Source: Verrucomicrobiota bacterium
Lineage (GTDB): Bacteria; Verrucomicrobiota; Verrucomicrobiia; Limisphaerales; J093
NCBI GenBank assembly: GCA_022710935.1
Contig: JAKLFY010000007.1
Location: forward strand, 59,167-123,166
DNA: 64,000 nucleotides
Reading direction: 5' to 3'
Below are positions 55,575 through 64,000 of the stretch, one piece after another (the first letter of the stretch is position 1; every line of letters starts with the position of its first letter). The notes under the pieces were generated by a model. The model did no database searches. It saw nothing but the letters and a program-made list of their open reading frames with translations, and had not been told where the DNA came from. A program made the position numbers and the translations under genes.

Positions 55575-55599
55575 GGAGCCGGGTCTTCCGACCCGGCGC
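55575..55599. repeat. REP-like hairpin with GGAG head (copy 3)
   Basis: GGAG at 55575-55578 leads into the perfect stem GCCGGGTC / GACCCGGC (55578-55585, 55590-55597) with a TTCC loop. The stem and trailing GC resemble the hairpin at 37173, with compensating changes at the inner base pair. Confidence 0.65.
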
Positions 55600-55874
55600 T
55601 GGAGTATGGACATTCCTGATGTTTGTCGATGTGGTTGAAGGGCCTTCATCGCACACCTCATCGCACACTTCATCGTTCGGCAGGCTCTGTTCGGCAGGCT
55701 CTGTTCGATCAGCCCGAGCCCAAACCACGCAACAGCGATGCGATTGGGTCCAGGAGGGCTATGTCGCACGCTTCCTGTTCGGGATCAAACTCATCGGTGG
55801 GATTGCAGAGCCCAAGAGAGCCGCAATTCACCAAGGCGTTCGGCAGACCGCGCTCAGTCTTGTGAAATGCCGGA

Positions 55875-58985
<3,111 letters not shown>

Positions 58986-59030
58986 TTGAACAAAACGGTC
59001 TGGGGAACCTACGGGAAGGGGGGGGGAGCG

Positions 59031-59061
59031 TCAAAAGGATTCAGGACGCACTGTGCGTCTG
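59031..59061 (-). terminator. Terminator at the end of the BMC operon
   Basis: GACGCAC (59045-59051) pairs with GTGCGTC (59053-59059); flanking CA/TG extends the stem. On the minus strand it is followed by AATCCTTTTGACG. The apical spacer is only one base, so the real loop takes the inner bases. It lies 36 bases after the last BMC operon gene. Confidence 0.55.
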
Positions 59062-59096
59062 AAAACGGGGCCGCTCACGGGAGAGCGCCGCGGGAC

Positions 59097-60374
59097 TCAC
59101 CCGAACCGACGCCTGAGCCTGTCGGCATCGTAGGCGCGGCGCTCGGCGGATGTCATGGTCGCGAAGTCGGGCGAACCGTCGGGGCGGACCGGCCAGGCGG
59201 GTGCGTTGGCCGCTTGGGCGGCTGGAGGGCTCGGTGCGGCTCCGGGCGCGGTTGCCTGGGTGAGCGGATTGGCCGCGATGGGGACGATGACCCGTGTCGG
59301 GTTGCCGCCGTAGCTCATGGCCTGATCCGTCAGCAGGAGATCCTTCTCGAGTGGTCGTTTGGGCTGGAGACCCAGCTTACCCAGTATGTTGTGGTAGGCG
59401 CGGACGGCTTCGTCGGGGGCAATCCGCCCGTCGGTGATGAGGCGGAGCATCTCGATGAATGCGAGCTGGTGTTCGGCGTTGTTGATCTTGCGTCCGAACA
59501 GGGCGACGCGCGCGCCGTATTTCTGGGCGTCGTGGATGAGCCGGAAGGCGTCGTGGGTGGTGCCGGCGCTGCCGCCGAGGACTCCGACGATCAGATTGGG
59601 ATCGTATTGGGCCAACTCCTCCATGAGGCGGGGGCCGTGATAGGCGATCTTGAGGAAGAGGGGGCGTCCGGCGCTCGTGACGCCGGCCAGACTGCGCACG
59701 ATGTTGTCGTTGATGAACTCGCCAAGCTTTTCGGGCGGGATGCCGCTTGCGACGTTCGGGTCGAAGACTTCGAGGAAATAGCGGAATCTCTTCCGCTCCG
59801 CCTCGACGCGAAACTCCTTGAACGCCTGGAGTGACGCCAGATCCTGCTCGAGATTGTTGACGAAGGTGATCGAGTACAGACCCAGGTTGGCGCCTGGGAC
59901 ATTGTCGGCGCTTCGGTCGCACTGAGCCTGGCCGCATTGAATGTGATCGATGGTCGCGCTGCGGAACGGATGCGACGGCTCGTGCAGATACGATCCGTGG
60001 CGCACGGCCCATACATCTGTCGCGTCGTTGGCCCGGGCGGCAGGGGTGACGTGCGATTTGCGGAAAAGCCCTTCCTTGATCGCCAGTTGCTCGTTCACGC
60101 TGGCGGACATGAGCATGATGTCGACCAGGCCCTGGCCCACGACCTCGCGGATGATGTCGAGAAACTCGGGCAGATTGCGATGTCCGAATTCCTCACGCGT
60201 CCAGACCTCGGGGGAGAACCGGGCGGCCTGCGCTCCGTGCGAGGAGAGGTAATGCCGGGGGCCCATCGCCCGCACGCCGAACGCCATGTCGGCGTCCTTG
60301 GCATCCGCGAGAATGAAGGCGCGGGAAGCCGGGTTGGCCTTGATCTCCGCGAGTTTGGCGTCCAGCGATTTCAT
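59097..60374 (-). CDS. DeoC/LsrF-like class I aldolase-fold protein of the BMC locus
   Basis: 425 residues from ATG 60374, with an AGAAAGGA site seven bases upstream. The (beta/alpha)8 fold of the DeoC/LacD/LsrF group is suggested by AFILADAKDADMAFG, RPLFLKIAYHGPRLMEELA with a candidate Schiff-base Lys, IVGVLGGSAGTTHDAF and ARVALFGRKINNAEH. After residue 360 comes an Ala/Pro-rich linker and a short charged helix (DFATMTSAERRAYDADRLRR). This layout resembles an encapsulation peptide, here at the C-terminus. It is the last gene of the BMC operon. The reaction is not established; a second aldolase or isomerase step on the sugar phosphate is possible. Confidence 0.7.
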   Translation of the reverse strand: MKSLDAKLAEIKANPASRAFILADAKDADMAFGVRAMGPRHYLSSHGAQAARFSPEVWTREEFGHRNLPEFLDIIREVVGQGLVDIMLMSASVNEQLAIKEGLFRKSHVTPAARANDATDVWAVRHGSYLHEPSHPFRSATIDHIQCGQAQCDRSADNVPGANLGLYSITFVNNLEQDLASLQAFKEFRVEAERKRFRYFLEVFDPNVASGIPPEKLGEFINDNIVRSLAGVTSAGRPLFLKIAYHGPRLMEELAQYDPNLIVGVLGGSAGTTHDAFRLIHDAQKYGARVALFGRKINNAEHQLAFIEMLRLITDGRIAPDEAVRAYHNILGKLGLQPKRPLEKDLLLTDQAMSYGGNPTRVIVPIAANPLTQATAPGAAPSPPAAQAANAPAWPVRPDGSPDFATMTSAERRAYDADRLRRRFG

Positions 60375-60402
60375 CCATTGGTCCTTTCTGTGTGGCGCGC
60401 GG

Positions 60403-60449
60403 CTGGCCCGGACTGACCTCAGGCTCCGCGCTGAAGCTGATCCGGGCTA
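60403..60449. repeat. Dispersed palindromic element, copy B
   Basis: It shares the core GCTCCGCGCTGAA and the terminal GATCCGGGCTAG with copy A at 25581-25626; the left arm is diverged (TGGCCCGGAC). The stop codon TAG of the aldolase gene (60449-60447 on the minus strand) is the terminal TAG of the element, the same relation as in copy A. Confidence 0.78.
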
Positions 60450-61514
60450 GTCGGTTTTCAGCCTGGCCATGATTTGGTCCGTGACGGCCTGGACCAGGTC
60501 TTCGGCCTCGGCATCGAGTCCCACCGTGGTTTCGCGCGCCGGGATCTGGCAGGTGACGCCCGGGCGCCACTCGTCGTTGTCGCAGAGTTCGCACTCCTTG
60601 AGGCCGTACCGAGGGTCGACGAACCCGAGGTTCTGTTTGATCTTGAGGAGGTCCTGGAGTTGGCCTGGGGTGAAGGTGTTGAGCGGTTTGCCCAGTTGCA
60701 CCGCCACGGTCAGGGTGCGGCAATACGCCTCGATGATTTCAATCCGCCAGTAAGCCTCCTCGACGCTGTTGTGGCTCCAGGCGACCACGCCGTGATTGGC
60801 CATGAGGATCGTGTTGTGTTTGTCGACCAGGTCGGCGACCAGGCGGCCCATCTCGGGCGATCCGGGCGTGCGGTATGGGGCGATGGCCACGGCGCAGAAC
60901 ACCTCGTACTCGGGAATCATGCAGGTGGGCGGCTCGACGCCGGCCACCGCGAACGCCGTCGCGTAGGGCGGATGACAATGCACCGACGCGACATCGAGCG
61001 GCTGGCGCTTCATCATCTGGAGGTGCATCAGGATCTCGCTGGTGCGCTTCTTGGTCCCGCACAACTGGGCGCCCTCGAAGTCCACCAGGCACATGTCCTC
61101 CGGTTTCAGCGAGCCTTTGCTGACGAGCGTGGGCGTGCAAAGCGCCAGGTCCTCCCCGACGCGAATCGCGATGTTGCCTCCATTGCCGTCGACGTACTCC
61201 CGCTGCCAGAGGCGGTGGCCCACTTCGCACATCTGCCGCTTGAGGTCGTGGCAGTAAGGGGAATTGAAGAAGGCGTCCAGCTCCGCCTGGGGGCTCTTCG
61301 AGGTCGGGGGGCGTGCCGGGGGCGAGGGACGGACGTCGGCCGGTGGGGGGGCTTGGGCCGGCCGCGGGGGCGCCGCAGGACGGGGATGGTCGATTTGCTC
61401 GCGCAGGAGGTCCCGCGCCGAGGGCGTCAGGATGGCGTCGCCGGGAATGGCGCTCAGATCCTCGCCGCGCCGGATCATCTCTTCGACATCACGCAGACTG
61501 TAGACTTTTTTCAT
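60447..61514 (-). CDS. BMC-associated class II aldolase (fuculose/rhamnulose-phosphate type)
   Basis: 355 residues. Residues 1-40 form an amphipathic N-terminal helix region (MKKVYSLRDVEEMIRRGEDL ... ILTPSARDLLREQI). A 35-residue Pro/Ala-rich linker follows, then the class II aldolase domain with the GNGGNIAIRV phosphate loop, zinc histidines in VHCHPPYATAFA and MANHGVVAW, and the acid region IPEYEVF. The helix-linker layout is that of encapsulation peptides. In Planctomyces limnophilus the homologue cleaves fuculose- and rhamnulose-1-phosphate to DHAP and lactaldehyde. The ATG overlaps the preceding BMC-P stop (ATGA). A Cys-rich C-terminal stretch (CELCDND) is notable. Confidence 0.92.
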   Translation of the reverse strand: MKKVYSLRDVEEMIRRGEDLSAIPGDAILTPSARDLLREQIDHPRPAAPPRPAQAPPPADVRPSPPARPPTSKSPQAELDAFFNSPYCHDLKRQMCEVGHRLWQREYVDGNGGNIAIRVGEDLALCTPTLVSKGSLKPEDMCLVDFEGAQLCGTKKRTSEILMHLQMMKRQPLDVASVHCHPPYATAFAVAGVEPPTCMIPEYEVFCAVAIAPYRTPGSPEMGRLVADLVDKHNTILMANHGVVAWSHNSVEEAYWRIEIIEAYCRTLTVAVQLGKPLNTFTPGQLQDLLKIKQNLGFVDPRYGLKECELCDNDEWRPGVTCQIPARETTVGLDAEAEDLVQAVTDQIMARLKTD

Positions 61515-61813
61515 GCCAGGGGTGTGTAGAAAACATCGTCAACGATGGCCACCGTGATGGCGTCCACCGGCGTCGGCTGCGCAAAGGGCATCGCCGCTTC
61601 GCGTCCCTCGACGTATCCGACCGTGTCGCCGAGACCGCCGCCCAAATCGTCATAGGCCACCAGGGAGAAGTCCTTGCTCAAGCCGGTCGGCGGATTGTGG
61701 CGATGCTGGAAGTGATCGCGTGTGAACGGGCTGATCAGAAGCCATCGCCCCCCGCGGAAGGCGGGGATGGTCTGGCTCAACGTGACGCGACCGATGACGC
61801 TGCCCACTCTCAT
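61511..61813 (-). CDS. BMC-P vertex protein (EutN/CcmL family), second in order
   Basis: 100 residues from ATG 61813 (MRVGSVIGRVTLSQTIPAF). The Pfam EutN_CcmL pattern is present: an N-terminal strand VIGRVTLSQ, GGRWLLISPF, VAYDDLGGGLGDTVGYVEG and a C-terminal VDAITVAIVDDVFY. Five copies form the pentamer that caps an icosahedral shell vertex. It starts two bases from the stop of the preceding BMC-P gene and overlaps the aldolase start, so it is tightly coupled. A short insert around residues 35-45 (FQHRHNPPTG) distinguishes it from the other two. Confidence 0.93.
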   Translation of the reverse strand: MRVGSVIGRVTLSQTIPAFRGGRWLLISPFTRDHFQHRHNPPTGLSKDFSLVAYDDLGGGLGDTVGYVEGREAAMPFAQPTPVDAITVAIVDDVFYTPLA

Positions 61814-61814
61814 G

Positions 61815-62081
61815 TCAGCCTGCCTCCGGGTCCACAACGCCGATTACCAGCCAGCGCGCGGGGCTTTTCGGATCGCCGAGAGCCGACCGGGTGGCGGCGC
61901 CGTCGGAGGAGATGATCACCCGCTGATGCAGGCCGGCTCCGTGCGGATCGATGGCCACCTGCGGTGCGCCTTCCGCCCCGCCAGCCGCGTTGATGGGCTG
62001 GCAGATCACCATGCGCCAGCCGTTGAAACTCGCGTGTTTGCGCGTGGCGATGAGGCTGCCTTCGACTCGGGCGAGGAGCAT
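61815..62081 (-). CDS. BMC-P vertex protein (EutN/CcmL family), first of the internal pair
   Basis: 88 residues: MLLARVEGSLIATRKHASF, GWRMVICQPI, VAIDPHGAGLHQRVIISSDG and WLVIGVVDPEAG. This is the standard EutN/CcmL fold in the usual length of 85-100 residues. It lies 13 bases after the aldehyde dehydrogenase. Several BMC-P paralogues in one operon are typical of planctomycete-verrucomicrobial microcompartments. Confidence 0.93.
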   Translation of the reverse strand: MLLARVEGSLIATRKHASFNGWRMVICQPINAAGGAEGAPQVAIDPHGAGLHQRVIISSDGAATRSALGDPKSPARWLVIGVVDPEAG

Positions 62082-62094
62082 ACAGAGGCGCCCT

Positions 62095-63597
62095 TCAGAA
62101 GATTCTGAGTTTGTCCACCATCACGCATCGCCGCATGCGGGTGAACGTGCGCGGGTTGCAGATGCCTTCACCCGTGGTGGTCGCGATCGAGAAGTTCGGA
62201 TATCCCTCGCCTCCGTTGCCCAGGCCGGCCAGGCACGACCCGTTCTTGACGAAGAGAGTCGTTTCGAGCGCTTTGGCCATGGCGGTCATGTTGGCGACGT
62301 CGTGGGAGTGGATCATGGCCGAGTGCTTGTAGCCCCGCTCGGCAATCCGCGATCCCTCGATCCCTTCCTCGACGCTTCGCACCCGGACCACGGGCAGGAA
62401 CGGCATCATCTGCTCTTCCTGGACGAAGGGATGATTCGCCTCGGTCTCGGCGAACAACAGCGGCGCCCCGGCGGGGGCATTGACGCCGGCCGCCTGCGCG
62501 AGAACGGCGACATCCTTGCCGATCAGAGCCCTGTTCACGACCGGCTCGGCGCATCCGCCGCCCTGGCCTGGAGGGAAGGTGAATGCGGCTTGGGTGAGGC
62601 GTTCGACCTGGGCGCTGGAGAGACGGCAGGCGCCGCTCTTTTCGAGCGCGGCGAGGAACGCGTCGAAGACGCGATCGAGCACGAACACTTCCTTCTCGCC
62701 GATGCAGAGCACGTTGTTATCGTAGGCTGCGCCCAGGATCACTTGCCTGGCGGCCCGCTCGATGCAGGATGTGCCATCCACCAGGACGGGCGGGTTGCCG
62801 GGCCCGGCGCAGACGGCGCGCTTGCCGCTGGCCATGGCCGCCTTGACCACGCCCGGGCCGCCGGTGACGCAGAGGAGCTTGACGTGCTCGTTCTTGGCGA
62901 GCGCCTGGAAGGAATCGAGTGTGGGCGGGTCGATCAGGCACGCCAGGTTCTCGATTCCCAACTCGCGGTGGATGGCCTCGTTGAACACCCGCACCGCCGC
63001 CAGCGCGCACTTGGCGGCCCCGGGATGCGCGTTGAACACGACGGAGTTGCCCGCCGCCACCATGCTGATGATGTTGCACGCCACCGTTGGAATCGAGTGC
63101 GTGGACGGCGTCACGGCGCCGATCACTCCGAACGGGGCGCACTCTTCGAGCGTGATCCCGTGATCCCCGCTCAGGCCGTAAGGTTGCAGGAACTCGACAC
63201 CCGGCACGGCGCGCAGTCCCTCGAGCTTCTCGATCTTGTGGTCCAGCCGCCCAATCTTCGTCTCCTCGAGTTCGAGTCGGCCCCATTCCTTCGACTTGGC
63301 GCAGCAGATCTCCTTGATGATCCGGACGACCGTGTTCCGTCCGGCCACCCCCTCTTCGGAAAGCTGCCGATAGGCCGCATGCGCCGCCGCGCACGCCTCG
63401 TTCGCGTCGCCGAACACTCCGTATCGCCCGGGCCGCGACGCCGGGGTTGGGGCGGGGCCGGGACGATCGCACGCTGGAGAAGGCGCAGCGGGCGGTGGGG
63501 TGGTCTTGCCCGCGGCTGAAGGGGCGCTGCGCCCCAGGCGCCCCAGGACTTCCTGGACGATGTCGCGGATGAGAGGTTCGTTCACTTGCGAGCTCAT
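62095..63597 (-). CDS. BMC-associated CoA-acylating aldehyde dehydrogenase (PduP/EutE-like)
   Basis: 500 residues. An N-terminal amphipathic helix (EPLIRDIVQEVLGRLGR) and a Pro/Ala linker to residue 57 form a probable encapsulation peptide. The dehydrogenase domain has FGVIGAVTPSTHSIPT, LLCVTGGPGVVKAAM, and the catalytic Cys in NNVLCIGEKEV near residue 298. It converts the aldehyde held in the compartment, here expected to be L-lactaldehyde, to its acyl-CoA with NAD. The gene lies between BMC-P genes, with a 110-base gap to the upstream one. The N-terminal helix is the clearest sorting signal in the window. Confidence 0.94.
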   Translation of the reverse strand: MSSQVNEPLIRDIVQEVLGRLGRSAPSAAGKTTPPPAAPSPACDRPGPAPTPASRPGRYGVFGDANEACAAAHAAYRQLSEEGVAGRNTVVRIIKEICCAKSKEWGRLELEETKIGRLDHKIEKLEGLRAVPGVEFLQPYGLSGDHGITLEECAPFGVIGAVTPSTHSIPTVACNIISMVAAGNSVVFNAHPGAAKCALAAVRVFNEAIHRELGIENLACLIDPPTLDSFQALAKNEHVKLLCVTGGPGVVKAAMASGKRAVCAGPGNPPVLVDGTSCIERAARQVILGAAYDNNVLCIGEKEVFVLDRVFDAFLAALEKSGACRLSSAQVERLTQAAFTFPPGQGGGCAEPVVNRALIGKDVAVLAQAAGVNAPAGAPLLFAETEANHPFVQEEQMMPFLPVVRVRSVEEGIEGSRIAERGYKHSAMIHSHDVANMTAMAKALETTLFVKNGSCLAGLGNGGEGYPNFSIATTTGEGICNPRTFTRMRRCVMVDKLRIF

Positions 63598-63707
63598 AAC
63601 GGAAAACGGGGTCTATGTTTGGATCTTTCAGGCGCGGGCGGCCTCGGTTCACCGCCGAGGCGCAGGCCCGAGAACAGGTGCTGCCTCGACGTGTCGGCTG
63701 TTGCCTT

Positions 63708-64000
63708 TCATGCGGGCTTTGCCGTCGCGCCGCTTCGCGCGGTATAGATCTGGCGTCCCAGGACGTCGACGCTGTCCACGATGCCGATCACGACGGCGTC
63801 AACAGGGCAATCCTTAAGTCCGGGGGCCAGCCGGGCGGAACTCCCCTGGCAGAACAGCACCAACTCACCCTCGCCGGCACCCACGCTGTCCACCGCGACA
63901 ATCGTGTTCACGCCCGGACGGAACCGGGTCGGATCCTTGTCGTCCACCAGCATCGGACGCAGCATGAGCAGCTTGCGGCCGTTCATGTGCGCGTCCTTCT
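63708..64000 (-). CDS. BMC-P vertex protein (EutN/CcmL family), N-terminus beyond the right edge
   Basis: The frame stays open to the edge of the window: the codons before the internal ATG at 63986 read KDAH, which matches the EutN/CcmL strand that normally precedes GRKLL. The internal Met is therefore not the start, and about 10 residues are missing. Visible parts are GRKLLMLRPMLVDD, NTIVAVDSVGAGEGELVLF and DCPVDAVVIGIVDSVDV. It is the third BMC-P of the locus. The two hexameric BMC-H proteins, PduL and the kinases expected in such loci would lie further right. Confidence 0.9.
   Translation of the reverse strand, partial: KDAHMNGRKLLMLRPMLVDDKDPTRFRPGVNTIVAVDSVGAGEGELVLFCQGSSARLAPGLKDCPVDAVVIGIVDSVDVLGRQIYTARSGATAKPA

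Larger units (their letters stand above)
55210..55874. other. 665-base repeat-rich spacer between pfkB-type gene and secA
   Basis: It contains the 75 bp repeat copy B (55231), a long imperfect palindrome near 55505-55545 (CCTGCCTG ... CAGGCAGG arms around a GC-rich centre), a REP-like hairpin (55575) and short tandem duplications such as CACACCTCATCGCACACTTC. Open frames on both strands look like products of repeat sequence rather than genes. No protein-coding gene is supported. Confidence 0.6.

Noticed and set aside
58990..59096. secA as part of the BMC operon
   Set aside because: A terminator-like hairpin lies in the gap and SecA is a housekeeping protein; shared strand is not enough to argue function.

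Overview
The window reads as a chromosomal piece of a GC-rich bacterium of the Planctomycetes-Verrucomicrobia group, most likely a verrucomicrobium. The evidence is a bacterial microcompartment (BMC) locus of the planctomycete-verrucomicrobial type, a prepilin-like protein ending in an FADGH motif, a giant secreted LamG/Ig-like protein with an FYRVRL tail, a long YidC, and a REP-associated tyrosine transposase with matching REP-like palindromes. This assignment is inferred from gene content only.

Layout. 1-1.1 kb: an iron-dependent alcohol dehydrogenase cut by the left edge and an LsrG-like monooxygenase. 1.1-6.4 kb: a RAYT transposase with upstream palindromes, a large metallophosphoesterase and a transketolase. 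6.5-12.7 kb: a type IV pilus / type II secretion operon (ATPase, PilM/N-like, PilO-like, secretin). 12.8-18.8 kb: a DUF72 protein, a POT-family transporter and a divergent GH78 alpha-L-rhamnosidase. 19-24.1 kb: a LamG/Ig secreted protein and a prepilin-like protein, each followed by a terminator. 24.4-36.96 kb: housekeeping genes (actin-like ATPase, glgA-serS, recF, panB, a LacI regulator, nadK-tlyA, jag-yidC-yidD-rnpA-rpmH). 37.3-42.3 kb: argF, then a sodium symporter, a small membrane protein, an aldose epimerase and an isochorismatase-like hydrolase.

42.4-54 kb is accessory DNA in decay. It holds an alkaline phosphatase with fibronectin domains, a RAYT remnant that truncates an alpha/beta hydrolase, a DUF932 protein, a frameshifted radC, a DUF433/DUF5615 toxin-antitoxin pair with a broken toxin, a frameshifted conserved protein, a 1.5 kb non-coding stretch with many hairpins, a partition-like pair of small genes after a ParA stub, fragments of a nitroreductase and of a large secreted protein, and a frameshifted tyrosine recombinase beside tRNA-Leu(CAG). 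I read it as a degraded plasmid-derived island.

54.2-64 kb: a PfkB sugar kinase, a repeat-rich spacer, secA, and then a minus-strand BMC operon (DeoC/LsrF-like barrel protein, class II aldolase, two BMC-P vertex proteins, a CoA-acylating aldehyde dehydrogenase and a third BMC-P cut by the right edge). By analogy with known loci this organelle would split fuculose- or rhamnulose-1-phosphate into DHAP and lactaldehyde and oxidise the aldehyde inside the shell. The rhamnosidase, the transporters and possibly the left-edge alcohol dehydrogenase fit a diet of deoxyhexose-rich polysaccharide. The hexagonal shell proteins are not in the window.

The least explained signals are several dispersed repeat families: REP-like hairpins with a GTAG/GGAG head, a 46-48 bp palindrome that supplies the stop codon of two unrelated genes, and a 75 bp repeat that forms the start of tlyA.
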